DNA from: Pseudomonadota bacterium
GTDB lineage: Bacteria; Pseudomonadota; Alphaproteobacteria; Rhizobiales; Pleomorphomonadaceae
Assembly (NCBI GenBank): GCA_023436885.1
Contig: JAEZHI010000031.1
Coordinates: 182,764-246,763, forward strand
Direction of reading: 5' to 3'
DNA length: 64,000 nt
Shown: piece after piece, positions 26,558 through 35,107 of the stretch
How the letters are laid out: each line of letters starts with the position of its first letter
How positions within the stretch are numbered: the first letter of the stretch is position 1
The notes under the pieces: model-generated
Databases searched by the model: none
Told to the model about the DNA's origin: nothing
Seen by the model: the letters and a program-made list of their open reading frames with translations, nothing else
Translations under genes and position numbers: made by a program

Positions 26558-26801
26558 CTCTGCAGCCTTTCACCGGCCCCTCCGCCGGAGCACTTTCTGC
26601 AAACGACACTGCCTGATCTCGACTGGGGAGGATTTGCGTAAGATCAATCCTAACTCGGTTAAACTGGACTAGTGGGGTAATCAAAGCGGAAACAGCCGTG
26701 TTTGGATGCCGTAAGCCCGGCCATTAGTACTATTTGCAAGCCGACATTTCCTGCCGCCCCAAAAGCAGCTAGGCTCAAGACGAGTGAACGAGGATTTTCA
26801 C

Positions 26802-27347
26802 ATGAGCGATAGGGACCACGAGGCCCTGTCCGGCAGCTCGGCCGGGCGACAAGGTAGCGCCCGCAATCGAGGCGGCCTCAGAGACGTTTCCCGTTCACTG
26901 CCGATGGCGCTTCTCAGAACAAGAGAAGCGATGATGAGACAGTTTCGGCCGGCGCTGAGATCGGTAGACCTGACCGAGCAGCAATGGCGTGTCCTCAGGG
27001 CTCTCGACTCGGTGCCGGAAATCGACGCCACAGGCTTGGCCATGGCGACATTTCTTCTGCCGCCGTCGCTCTCACGCATTCTGCGCGATCTGGAAGGGCG
27101 GCAGTTGATCACTCGGCGCCCTGATCCGGCGGACCTGCGCGCCTGGCTGATTTCGCTGACTCCGGAGGGGCAGAAGACCATCAACGCCGCCGGCGTCTGG
27201 GTCGAGACGATCTATTCGGCCATGACCGACCGTATAGGTCAGGAGCGACTCGATACGCTGATGCAGCTTCTCAGGGATGTCGAGCAGGACCTCGATACCC
27301 TAGTTTTCGACCACGACGGCGCACAGCCTGATTTGCAAGGCGAATAA
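26802..27347 (+). CDS. MarR-family regulator, HpaR-like
   Basis: A 181-residue winged-helix regulator. After a disordered, charged N-terminus of about 30 residues comes the HpaR-type core LPMALLRTREAMMRQFRPAL, TEQQWRVLRAL and FLLPPSLSRILRDLEGRQL, ending in the dimerisation helix. HpaR-like proteins repress aromatic-acid catabolic genes and are released by the substrate, but no aromatic pathway is present here. The start at 26802 has GAGG eight bases upstream. It probably heads a three-gene operon with the next two genes (gaps of 11 and 16 bases). Confidence 0.85.
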   Translation: MSDRDHEALSGSSAGRQGSARNRGGLRDVSRSLPMALLRTREAMMRQFRPALRSVDLTEQQWRVLRALDSVPEIDATGLAMATFLLPPSLSRILRDLEGRQLITRRPDPADLRAWLISLTPEGQKTINAAGVWVETIYSAMTDRIGQERLDTLMQLLRDVEQDLDTLVFDHDGAQPDLQGE

Positions 27348-27358
27348 GCGGAGCAGTC

Positions 27359-27946
27359 ATGTTGAAGACAGGATTTGACGGTGGCGTTTGGCTGAACGCC
27401 CCCTCCAAGTGGAACGTTGTTGCTGGCCAGTTGGTCGTGACGACGGAAAACGAGACCGACTTCTGGCGCGAGACTTACTACGGTTTCGTCCACGATAATG
27501 GGCATGCCTACCTGGTCCCGACCGACGACGGCTTCACGGCAACGCTCCGCGTCCGTGCCAACTACACGGCCAACTTCGACCAGGCTGGCCTGATGCTTTA
27601 TCTCGATGACAGGCATTGGTTGAAATGCGGTGTGGAGCTGACTGACGGTGATCGCTTCCTGTCCGTAGTGGTCACCAACGGTCGTTCCGATTGGTCCGTT
27701 TGCCAGTCCTTCCGCGAGCTCGACGATTTTCGCCTGCGCATGACCGTCAAGGACGGGTCGGTGCTGATCCATGCATCGCGCGACGGCACGAAATGGTCGA
27801 TGCTTCGCGTTGCTGCCTTCGAGCCGGCGCCGAGCTATCGTGTCGGGCCGATGACCTGCTCTCCATCTCGTGCCGGGCTTGAGGTCACGTTCTCCGATTT
27901 TTCGATCGGGCCGGCTTCCACCGAGCCATTGCACGCGCCCGTCTGA
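27359..27946 (+). CDS. DUF1349 (concanavalin-like) protein
   Basis: A 195-residue protein with DUF1349-type jelly-roll segments: NAPSKWNVVAGQLVVTTENETDFWRETYYGF at the start, ADFDQAGLMLYLDDRHWLKCGVE-like strands (here NFDQAGLMLYLDDRHWLKCG) and MLRVAAFEPAPSYRVGPMTCSPSRAGL at the end. It has no signal peptide and is presumably cytosolic. Related proteins are carbohydrate-binding-like, but activity has rarely been shown. Co-directional with the MarR-type gene. Confidence 0.82.
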   Translation: MLKTGFDGGVWLNAPSKWNVVAGQLVVTTENETDFWRETYYGFVHDNGHAYLVPTDDGFTATLRVRANYTANFDQAGLMLYLDDRHWLKCGVELTDGDRFLSVVVTNGRSDWSVCQSFRELDDFRLRMTVKDGSVLIHASRDGTKWSMLRVAAFEPAPSYRVGPMTCSPSRAGLEVTFSDFSIGPASTEPLHAPV

Positions 27947-27962
27947 CAGGTCAGGTATCGGT

Positions 27963-28766
27963 ATGACCTCAACACCCGCCATCAGGCTCGCCGGCGTGAG
28001 CAAACACTTCGCCACCGACGCCGGAGGCACGGTGACCGCGCTTGCCGATGTCTCTCTCGAGGTAGGAGTCGGAGAGTTTGTCGCCCTGATCGGGCCGTCC
28101 GGTTGCGGCAAGAGCACCATCCTGCGGCTCGTAGCCGGCCTTGACCATCCAAGCGCCGGACAGCTGAACGTTCATGACGGCGATCCGGAAACGCTGACCC
28201 GCGCCCACAAGCTGGGCTTTGCCTTTCAGGATGCCGCCCTGCTGCCCTGGCTCAACGTTCGCGACAACATCGCCATGCCCTTCCGCCTTGCTGGCATTGG
28301 CAAAGACATGGATCGGGTCGCGGCGCTCATCGACCTCGTTGGCCTCAACGGCTTCGAGAAAGCGCGCCCCGAGGAACTCTCCGGAGGCATGCGTCAGCGG
28401 GCGGCTATCGCACGCGCTCTTGTTCTTGAGCCGGAGCTGCTGTTGCTCGATGAACCCTTCGGCGCCCTCGATGCCGTGACCCGGCGGCAGATGAACCTGG
28501 AGCTGCAACGAATCTGGAGCGCAACGAAGACAACGACGTTAATGGTAACCCACGCCGTCGATGAAGCGCTGTTTCTTGCCGACCGAGTCCTGATCATGAG
28601 TCCGAGGCCCGGACGCATCGTTGAAACGGTGCCGGTTCCGTTTGTTCGGCCGCGCGCGCCCGCGCTTCTCAGAGAGCCGTCCTTTCACACGCTTGAGGAC
28701 AAGCTGACCGAGGCGCTCATTCCCGATTCAAATGACGCCAACGAACGCATCCAGCCTATTGCGTAG
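27963..28766 (+). CDS. nitrate/sulfonate/taurine-type ABC ATPase, without partner genes
   Basis: A 267-residue ATPase of the SsuB/TauB class. Walker A is GPSGCGKST, signature LSGGMRQRAAIARAL, Walker B LLLLDEPFGALD, and H-loop MVTHAVDEALFLADRV. The start is placed at ATG 27963, where homology begins; the upstream extension of the frame overlaps the DUF1349 gene. No permease or binding protein of this class is in the window, so it must work with distant partners or be a relic of a dispersed importer. Confidence 0.88.
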   Translation: MTSTPAIRLAGVSKHFATDAGGTVTALADVSLEVGVGEFVALIGPSGCGKSTILRLVAGLDHPSAGQLNVHDGDPETLTRAHKLGFAFQDAALLPWLNVRDNIAMPFRLAGIGKDMDRVAALIDLVGLNGFEKARPEELSGGMRQRAAIARALVLEPELLLLDEPFGALDAVTRRQMNLELQRIWSATKTTTLMVTHAVDEALFLADRVLIMSPRPGRIVETVPVPFVRPRAPALLREPSFHTLEDKLTEALIPDSNDANERIQPIA

Positions 28767-28805
28767 CGGCGTCCGAAACGCTAGGTAAACTTCACGTTTC
28801 GGTCG

Positions 28806-28882
<77 letters not shown>

Positions 28883-28950
28883 AACGGCGGCCCTCGATCG
28901 CGGACCCGCGGGCGGCGGGTCGGGACGGCGACAGAGGAGAAGGGCCCCAA

Positions 28951-29256
28951 ATGACGGCGCGAATCTACAAGCCTGCCAAGACCGCCATGCAGTCGGGACG
29001 CGGCCGCACGGAACGCTGGTTGCTGGAATTCGAGCCCGAGAAGCCCAAGACCATCGAACCGCTGATGGGCTATACATCATCCGGAGACATGCGCCAGCAG
29101 GTGCGTCTCTCCTTCGACACGCGCGAAGAAGCGATCGCTTATGCCGTGCGCGAGGGCCTCGCTTACCAGGTGATGGAGCCCAAGGAACGGACGCCCAAGA
29201 AGCAGTCCTACTCCGACAATTTCAAATATGCCAAGGCCGAGACCTGGACACACTGA
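28951..29256 (+). CDS. NDUFS4-type accessory subunit of respiratory complex I
   Basis: A 101-residue protein of the ETC complex I subunit family (mitochondrial NDUFS4, 18 kDa), an accessory subunit of NADH:quinone oxidoreductase found in alphaproteobacteria. Signatures: ARIYKPAKTAMQSGRGRT, WLLEFEPEKPK, GYTSSGDMRQQVRLSFDTREEAIAYA and SYSDNFKYAKAETWTH. Stand-alone between two tRNA genes, as is common in Rhizobiales, and a useful taxonomic marker. Confidence 0.95.
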   Translation: MTARIYKPAKTAMQSGRGRTERWLLEFEPEKPKTIEPLMGYTSSGDMRQQVRLSFDTREEAIAYAVREGLAYQVMEPKERTPKKQSYSDNFKYAKAETWTH

Positions 29257-29293
29257 CGTCGCGTTTTCGTCGGTCCGGTTCGGCCAGATCAAA

Positions 29294-29370
29294 GGCTCCA
29301 TAGCTCAGCTGGATAGAGCAGCCGCCTTCTAAGCGGCAGGTCGCAGGTTCGAGCCCTGCTGGAGTCGCCA
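29294..29370 (+). tRNA. tRNA-Arg (anticodon TCT)
   Basis: 77 bases with acceptor GGCTCCA pairing with TGGAGTC (one wobble), anticodon stem GCCGC/GCGGC around CTTCTAA (anticodon TCT), T-loop TTCGAGC, and an encoded CCA. Confidence 0.96.
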
Positions 29371-29471
29371 ATTCAACAACGCTCCAAGAATGGCATCACG
29401 CTGTTGCCACCTTTGCCGCCGAAATAGCCTGTCTAGGTTTGCGCGCAGCGGATCGTTGCAGGAGCGGCTTT

Positions 29472-29846
29472 ATGGACATTGAACGAGTCGGGCGGCGGCT
29501 TTTCCGGGCCACAGGGCTCATCTGCTTGGCGACCGTGGTTGTGCTGTCCGTTCTGCCCGGAGCCGAGCGACCGCACATTCTTGCGTCCGGCAATACGGAG
29601 CATTTCATCGCCTACGCGGGCACAGCGTTCTTTGCCTCTTCACTCCCACGCTTGGATGGATGGCGAACCTTGTTGCTTCTCTCCTCGGCATCACTTGCCT
29701 TCGAAGGAGTGCAACTGTTCATTCCGGGCCGCAGCGCAGGCCTCGACAACTGGCTCGCTTCAACCACCGGCGCATTGGTTGGTATTGCCCTGGCCGCGGC
29801 GTTGAAAACTTTGACCCGCTCAAAGCGCCAGCTCGCCTCTCGCTAA
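29472..29846 (+). CDS. VanZ-like integral membrane protein
   Basis: A 124-residue protein with four predicted helices and the VanZ pattern: LICLATVVVLSVLPG, a conserved acidic/His motif (NTEHFIAYAGTAFF), EGVQLFIPGRSAGLDNWLASTTGALVG. The start at 29472 (MDIERVGRRLF) is preceded by AGGAGCGGC. VanZ-like proteins are common membrane proteins of unknown activity; only Enterococcus VanZ is linked to teicoplanin resistance, so no resistance is implied. Confidence 0.85.
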   Translation: MDIERVGRRLFRATGLICLATVVVLSVLPGAERPHILASGNTEHFIAYAGTAFFASSLPRLDGWRTLLLLSSASLAFEGVQLFIPGRSAGLDNWLASTTGALVGIALAAALKTLTRSKRQLASR

Positions 29847-29849
29847 GCC

Positions 29850-30626
29850 TCAGCTCGCTGCCACCAGTTCAACACCCGACTGCCGGAGAGCAACCGCGAG
29901 CTTTTCCGGTGGAGCAGCATCCGTGACGAGAGCATCGACATCTCGCCATGGTGCGTAGCGGGACGGGAAAATGGCGTCGAATTTGGAGTGGTCGGCCACC
30001 ACCACGCACTTGGCCGCCCGCGCGACCATTGCCGTATAGACCGCCCCGCATTCGAGCAGAGCCTCCGATGGCCCATCCGGTGCAAGGCCCGAGGCGCCGG
30101 TGATGGCGTAGTCGGCGTAGAAGTTGTTGAGGAACGACACGGCATGCACGCCCACCGTGGCGCCCTCGCTGGAATGGTAATCGCCAGGGAGCATCAATAC
30201 CTTGATGGTCGGATTGAAGGCCAGCACCGTCGCCACACCGAAGGAATGGGTGATGACGGTGATGTTCTTCATCTCCACGGCAATGCGGCGAGCGACGTGA
30301 ACGGTGGTGGCACCCGAGCCAATCATCAATACGCGACCATCACCCACCACTTTCGCTGCGGCGCGCGCAATATGCTGGCGCTCTTCGACGAAGAGACGGT
30401 GACGTTCGGTCACCGACGGTTCGCTCGAAAGCGGCCGCACGGCGCCGCCATAAGTGCGGTTGAGCAGCCCTTGCGTCGTCAGTTCGTCGAGGTCGCGACG
30501 AATGGTCTCCGTGGACACGTCCAACCGGCGTGCAAGCTCGGCGACCCTCAGAGACGGACTCGAATCCAGTTCGGCCAGAATCTGAGTCTGCCGCGATGAT
30601 TTGGTCCGCTTCATGCTGCGCGCCAT
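29850..30626 (-). CDS. DeoR/GlpR-family repressor of the adjacent catabolic cluster
   Basis: A 258-residue regulator with an N-terminal HTH (LRVAELARRLDVSTETIRRDLDEL) and a DeoR C-terminal effector domain (RVLMIGSGATTVHVARRI ... VVADHSKFD). It is the last gene of the minus-strand run potD-like, potA-like, permease, permease, deoR, separated from the second permease by 146 bases. This position and the shared TGTTG/CAACA repeats at 34876, 38344 and 45753 suggest it represses this cluster and responds to a phosphorylated intermediate, plausibly the product of the kinase at 37300. The assignment of regulator to site is inference. Confidence 0.88.
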   Translation of the reverse strand: MARSMKRTKSSRQTQILAELDSSPSLRVAELARRLDVSTETIRRDLDELTTQGLLNRTYGGAVRPLSSEPSVTERHRLFVEERQHIARAAAKVVGDGRVLMIGSGATTVHVARRIAVEMKNITVITHSFGVATVLAFNPTIKVLMLPGDYHSSEGATVGVHAVSFLNNFYADYAITGASGLAPDGPSEALLECGAVYTAMVARAAKCVVVADHSKFDAIFPSRYAPWRDVDALVTDAAPPEKLAVALRQSGVELVAAS

Positions 30627-30772
30627 GTTTCCGTTTGACCGGTTCGGTAACGACTCGGCCTTCTCCTGATCATCAAGGTTTTCAGCTCAGGGCGATAGCG
30701 GTCAAGGCGTACTTGTTTAGCTGCCTCTATCGCCGGCAGCACCACCAAAAGCCTCTACCTCGCCTCAGGAGT

Positions 30773-31591
30773 TCACCCTTCTCGCGCCCTGAGCTCGGCC
30801 CGCCTGCGAAGGAGGAAGCGGATCAGCCCGCCGCCCAAGAGAAGCGCGGCTGCCGTCAGCGTGCTCATGGTGCCAAGCGCCGGCACCATCGGCGTGTAGC
30901 CGGCGACCATCTTGGAGTAGAGCCATTTCGGGATCGTCGAGTCGGCACCTGCCGTATAGAGCGACAGCGGGAAATTGCCCCAGGACAGCAGGAAGGCGAA
31001 CAGCGCGCCCGACCAGATGCCCGGCCAGAGGATGGGCAGTGTGACCGTCCGGAGAGTGAAGAGGCGCGACGCCCCGAGGTCGCTTGCCGCCTCTTCCAAT
31101 ACGGGGTCGAAACTGAATACCTGGATGGCAATCACCAACGTCACGACCGGAACGATCCATACGAGATGGGCGACGACGGCGGTTTTCCACGTCGGACTGA
31201 TGCCGAGCGCGTTGAACCAGAGAAGCAGCGCCAGACCGAGCACCGGCTGCGGAAAGAAGATCGGCAGCAAGAGGAGGCGCTGGAAGGCGCGACGGCCCTT
31301 CCAGGGGTAACGGGCAAAGGCCAGCGCGCCGAAGAAGGCAAAGAGAACACTCAGCACGGTGACGATCAGCGCGATCAGCACCGAATTCTGTACGAGAACC
31401 TGAATTTCGAGCGAGTCCCAGGTCTTGCCCCACCACTCGGTAGAGAAAATTTTGACCGGGAAGGCGAAATAACGCCCCTTGGAGAGACCGGCCAGCGTGC
31501 CGCAGGCAATCGGCAGGTAGATCGCCAGCACGACGAAAGCGGTCCAGGCGCGGATGAGGAAGTGGGTACGGGTGCGTCCGACGGTCTGCAT
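30773..31591 (-). CDS. ABC permease, PotC-like
   Basis: A 272-residue inner-membrane permease with six helices and the BPD-transport EAA region EEAASDLGASRLFTLRTVTLPILWPGI. It has the polyamine/opine class N-terminus (FVVLAIYLPIACGTLAGLSKGRYFAFPVKIFSTEWW). It pairs with the upstream permease (gap 3 bases) and the PotA/PotD-like proteins. The substrate is presumably a cationic amino compound. Confidence 0.9.
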   Translation of the reverse strand: MQTVGRTRTHFLIRAWTAFVVLAIYLPIACGTLAGLSKGRYFAFPVKIFSTEWWGKTWDSLEIQVLVQNSVLIALIVTVLSVLFAFFGALAFARYPWKGRRAFQRLLLLPIFFPQPVLGLALLLWFNALGISPTWKTAVVAHLVWIVPVVTLVIAIQVFSFDPVLEEAASDLGASRLFTLRTVTLPILWPGIWSGALFAFLLSWGNFPLSLYTAGADSTIPKWLYSKMVAGYTPMVPALGTMSTLTAAALLLGGGLIRFLLRRRAELRAREG

Positions 31592-31594
31592 GGC

Positions 31595-32473
31595 TCAGCG
31601 CTTTCCAAGGATCTTGTCGAGGTCGAGCCGGGCCATGGCGGTGAGCGCCAGACCGGAGACGATGAGAACGAGGATGAGGGCTAGCGCCGATCCCATCGGC
31701 CAGTTCTGGGCGTAGGTGAAGGCCACCTCGATATCCTGAGTGATGGTGATCACCGACTGTCCCCCGAGGATCTTGGCCTCGGCCACCGCGCCAGCGGCCA
31801 GAACAAAGGTGAGAAGCGCGCCAATCAGGATGCCGGGCATGGCAAGCGGCAGCTCGATCTCCCGCCAGATCATCACCCGCCCTGCCCCGAGATCGCTGGC
31901 GGCGTCGACCAAGTCGCGCGGAATCATGGCGATGCCAAGCGACATCGGGAACAGCATGAACGGCAGGTAGACATAGACCATGCCGAACAGTGTGATCCCC
32001 GGCGTGTAAAGGAGTTCAGGTCCGCCCGAAAAGCCGAACCATTTCAGGGCGCCGTCGAGCACGCCATTCTTGATGAAGAACAGTACCCAGCCATAGAGAC
32101 GGACGTTCTCGGAAACGAACAACGGGAAGACGAACAACACCGACACAAAGCCCGACCACTTGCCGAATACCTTGTTGAGGCCGAAGGCGATCGGGTAGCA
32201 GACCACCAGCAGAATGGCGACGCAGGCGAAGGCGAGCGCCAGCGACCAGACGAAGGACGTCCAGACGGTATTGTTGGGGTCGAAGATCGCGGAGAGGTTT
32301 TCAAGCGTGAAGGACCTGAAGACGTCGAAGCTCTTAGGCGTCGCGAAGGCGTAGGCGGCGACGGTAAGGAGCGGGGCCAGAAAGCCGGCGACCAGAAGGA
32401 AGAGCACCGGCAAGGAAGCCCGCAGACCGGGAGAGAGCTTCGGCGCGGGCGCTGAGAGCGAGCTTTCGGCCAT
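31595..32473 (-). CDS. ABC permease, PotB-like
   Basis: A 292-residue permease. The start is set at 32473 because the ATPase stop and this ATG form TGAGATG, a coupling junction, and the protein then begins MAESSLSAPAPKLSPG. Six helices are predicted; the EAA motif is DAASDLGAGRVMIWREIELPLAMPGI. The long second-helix region (LFVFPLFVSENVRLYGWVL) is typical of PotB. It forms a heterodimeric channel with the PotC-like permease. Confidence 0.9.
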   Translation of the reverse strand: MAESSLSAPAPKLSPGLRASLPVLFLLVAGFLAPLLTVAAYAFATPKSFDVFRSFTLENLSAIFDPNNTVWTSFVWSLALAFACVAILLVVCYPIAFGLNKVFGKWSGFVSVLFVFPLFVSENVRLYGWVLFFIKNGVLDGALKWFGFSGGPELLYTPGITLFGMVYVYLPFMLFPMSLGIAMIPRDLVDAASDLGAGRVMIWREIELPLAMPGILIGALLTFVLAAGAVAEAKILGGQSVITITQDIEVAFTYAQNWPMGSALALILVLIVSGLALTAMARLDLDKILGKR

Positions 32474-32474
32474 C

Positions 32475-33581
32475 TCAGCCTCCCACCACGATGGCATTCC
32501 CGGCATCCCAGCCAATCGTGACCTCGCCCTCGCCCTTCCAGGCGGCAGCGCGCGGCACCTCGACAAGGAAAGTCCGGCCGGTACGGCTTCTCACCTGATA
32601 TTGCAGACGCGAGCCGAGCGAATACTCATTGAAGATGGCGCCCGAGAGCGTGTTGTCGGCGCCTGTCTCATCGGTGACGAAGCGCATGTATTCGGGGCGG
32701 ATGACGACGCTGGCTTCGTCGCCCTCAATGGAGATGCCCGGCGCCACCGCCACTGGCTTGCCGTCTTTTCTTACCCAGCCGCCTTCGGAACGGCGGATCG
32801 GCACGATGTTCACTTCGCCGAAGAACTCGGCAACGAAGCGGTCGGCGGGCGTCGAGTAAATCTGCTCGGGCGTGCCGATCTGCACCACCTTTCCAGCGCG
32901 CATGACGCCGATGCGATCGGACATCACCATTGCCTCTTCAAGCGAATGAGTGATGTAGACGAAGGTTTTGCCGCTCTCGCGGTGTAGGTCCTTGAGCTCC
33001 TTTTCCAGGAGCTTCTTGAGCTTGTAGTCCAGGGCGGACAGCGGTTCGTCGAAGAAAAGAACGTCGGGGTCGTAGGCGAAGGCGCGGGCCAGCGCCACGC
33101 GCTGCTTCTCGCCACCCGAACAGAGCATGACGTTCTTCGAATAATAGTCTTCCGGCAAGCGCACCTTGGCCATCAGCTCGAGCGCCCGCTTGCGCCGTTC
33201 GTCTGCTGCCAACTTGCGAACGCGCAATGGGAACTCGATGTTTTCGCCGACCGTCATGTGCGGGAACAGCGCCAGCGACTGGAAGACAAGACAGGTCGGG
33301 CGCCGGTTGGACGGCACGTCGTTGATCAGTTCGCCGCGTAGCGTAATGTAGCCATCGCTCGGGCTTTCTAGGCCGGCCAGCATTCTCAAAAGCGTCGTCT
33401 TGCCTGACCCAGACGGCCCCACGATGGTGACGAACTCCCCCTCCTCGATATCGAGGCTGATGCCATCGACCGCTGCGAAACCGTCGAACACCTTGCGGAC
33501 ATCGACGAGTTGCAGAACCGGCCGCGGCGTTTTCGGAACGGCAGGAGTTTCGGACATGGACGAGGCGGCAACAGACGACAT
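32475..33581 (-). CDS. ABC importer ATPase, PotA-like
   Basis: A 368-residue ATPase of the spermidine/putrescine/opine class with Walker A GPSGSGKTT, signature CSGGEKQRVALARAF (Cys replaces the usual leading Leu), Walker B VLFFDEPLSALD, and a C-terminal TOBE-like regulatory domain from about 260. The start is taken at 33581 (MSSVAASSM), with AGGA upstream; 33557 is an alternative. Second gene of the transport operon. Confidence 0.92.
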   Translation of the reverse strand: MSSVAASSMSETPAVPKTPRPVLQLVDVRKVFDGFAAVDGISLDIEEGEFVTIVGPSGSGKTTLLRMLAGLESPSDGYITLRGELINDVPSNRRPTCLVFQSLALFPHMTVGENIEFPLRVRKLAADERRKRALELMAKVRLPEDYYSKNVMLCSGGEKQRVALARAFAYDPDVLFFDEPLSALDYKLKKLLEKELKDLHRESGKTFVYITHSLEEAMVMSDRIGVMRAGKVVQIGTPEQIYSTPADRFVAEFFGEVNIVPIRRSEGGWVRKDGKPVAVAPGISIEGDEASVVIRPEYMRFVTDETGADNTLSGAIFNEYSLGSRLQYQVRSRTGRTFLVEVPRAAAWKGEGEVTIGWDAGNAIVVGG

Positions 33582-33614
33582 GAGCGAACGATCCTGAAAG
33601 CAAACCAGGGGGAA

Positions 33615-33640
33615 GCCACCCGCCACAAGCGGCGGGTGGC
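33615..33640 (-). repeat. intercistronic 10-bp stem-loop between potD-like and potA-like genes
   Basis: GCCACCCGCC (33615-33624) and GGCGGGTGGC (33631-33640) form a perfect 10-bp stem with loop ACAAGC and no U-tract. It lies directly after the binding-protein stop. Such hairpins usually stabilise the binding-protein mRNA or partly terminate, giving more binding protein than ATPase and permease. Confidence 0.65.
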
Positions 33641-33657
33641 ACTTTTAGGGATGGCGG

Positions 33658-34806
33658 TCAGCCGCGCTGACGCTTGGCGCCGAGCATGATTTCCAGCGCC
33701 TTGTCGTAGTCGGGAACGATGTCGTACTCGGCCGAGCGCGCCATCTCTTCTTCGAGGCTGTCCCACTGGATGGCGTCGAGCTCTTCCTTGGTGAAGAGGT
33801 CGAAACAGGCCTTGTTGCCCATCTGCGCCACTGGGTTGAAGGTGCCCTCGGCGAAGGCCACCGTGTGCGCCACCTTGGGATCCTGCACATACTGTAGGAA
33901 CTGGGTGGCGAGCGGCGAAAGCTGCGGATTGTTGACCGTCGAGGTGATCTCGATCCAGGACACACCGCCCTTGCCGTTGATCGGTCCCTTGAGCGGCGTA
34001 ACGGCGCGCAGGTTCGGATAGCCGTCGGCACGAGCCGGCGACACCGAATAGGTACCACCGGTGAAATGCAGGTCGATCTCGCCGGAGATCAGTGCCTGAT
34101 TCATGGTGGCAATGTCGCCGATCATCTTGGCGCCCTTGAAGATGCGCACGGCGGTTTCTTCGAACAGCTTGAAGTCGGCATCCGTGTGGGCGACGAAGGG
34201 ATTGATGCCGGCCGTCAGGAAGATGTCGAAGACGTTCCAGTCGTCGGATTCAAGGATACCGTACTTGCCGGCGAGCGACGGGTCGTTGAACAGGTTCCAG
34301 CCCTGCTCCTCAGCGGTGGCTCGGCTGATCTTGTCGGTATTGACCACGAAGGAGTAAGGCCCGAAGCGCTGGGCCATGCCGAGCAGATCCTTGCCGTCGT
34401 CGCTCATCGCCCAGCGGTAGGGCGCCTTGAACTCCGGCAGCATCTTGTCGAAGTAAGGTTCGAAGGTTTCGCGCGGCAGCGGCTTGATCAGGCCGGCCGG
34501 CGCCATCACCTTGCGCGCCCAGGGATTGTTGACGTTGATGAGATCCCAGACGTTAGTCTCGCCGGCGCGGAGCCGATTGATCATCGTGGGGTCGTTGGTG
34601 AGGCTCTCAGCCTTCACCGTGGCGCTCTTGGCTGCCCGGAAAGGGTCCAGGACCTGAGCCGAGTTGTACCCCTCCCAGCAGAGAATGTTGAGCTCGCCTT
34701 CCCGAGCGGCAAAGGCACGACCGGCCGATAGAAGCGGACCTGCGAAGGCTGCCGCTCCCATCATCTGCAACATGTTGCGTCTGGACATCGGACCCATGGG
34801 ACCCAT
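33658..34806 (-). CDS. PotD-like extracellular substrate-binding protein (Tat signal)
   Basis: A 382-residue periplasmic binding protein of the polyamine/opine class. The leader has a twin-arginine motif (SRRNML, 8-13) and hydrophobic stretch GAAAFAGPLLSAGRAFA, then ELNILCWEGYNSAQVLDPF, the usual first strand of PotD-type proteins. Further motifs: WDLINVNNPWARKVM, MAQRFGPYSFVVNTDKI, and a ligand-proximal TGGTYSVSPARADGYPN. AGGAAAGGA at proper spacing supports the start at 34806. First gene of the operon and probably the most strongly expressed. Confidence 0.9.
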   Translation of the reverse strand: MGPMGPMSRRNMLQMMGAAAFAGPLLSAGRAFAAREGELNILCWEGYNSAQVLDPFRAAKSATVKAESLTNDPTMINRLRAGETNVWDLINVNNPWARKVMAPAGLIKPLPRETFEPYFDKMLPEFKAPYRWAMSDDGKDLLGMAQRFGPYSFVVNTDKISRATAEEQGWNLFNDPSLAGKYGILESDDWNVFDIFLTAGINPFVAHTDADFKLFEETAVRIFKGAKMIGDIATMNQALISGEIDLHFTGGTYSVSPARADGYPNLRAVTPLKGPINGKGGVSWIEITSTVNNPQLSPLATQFLQYVQDPKVAHTVAFAEGTFNPVAQMGNKACFDLFTKEELDAIQWDSLEEEMARSAEYDIVPDYDKALEIMLGAKRQRG

Positions 34807-34875
34807 TGGAAAATCCTTTCCTGCTGACGGTTGGTCTGTTCCCTCTTGTTATGTTGGAAGTCTGTCGCAAAAATG

Positions 34876-34890
34876 TGTTGTTTACAACAT
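34876..34890. promoter_or_regulatory. inverted-repeat operator (TGTTG-N4-CAACA) in the potD-like/SDR divergent promoter
   Basis: TGTTGTTTACAACA (34876-34889) is a perfect 5+5 inverted repeat 70 bases before the potD-like start. A second, imperfect copy, GTTG-N5-CAAC, lies at 34907-34919. The 13-mer TTGTTTACAACAT recurs exactly at 45782-45794. Likely the binding site of the DeoR-family repressor. Confidence 0.6.
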
Positions 34891-35107
34891 CAATTTCGTT
34901 GGGCATGTTGGAAAACAACGAAGAGCAAACACGTGACGAAAAAACGGCCGGGCGGTTGCATTGATATCGTTGATACGCGTCAAACCCTCGGTTTTCTGGG
35001 ACTTTCGCGCAGATCGCCAGCGGACGCTCGTTTTTTGTTCGAGGGCTGCCGCAGGTGTAGTCGATGTGCCGGAATTTTGATCAAACAACAACAGAAGGTG
35101 GAACAGA

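Noticed and set aside
30530..31684. 384-codon plus-strand frame antisense to the PotC-like permease
   Set aside because: Its translation is dominated by Arg, Glu, Gln and Gly with no domain pattern, while the minus strand encodes a clear permease.
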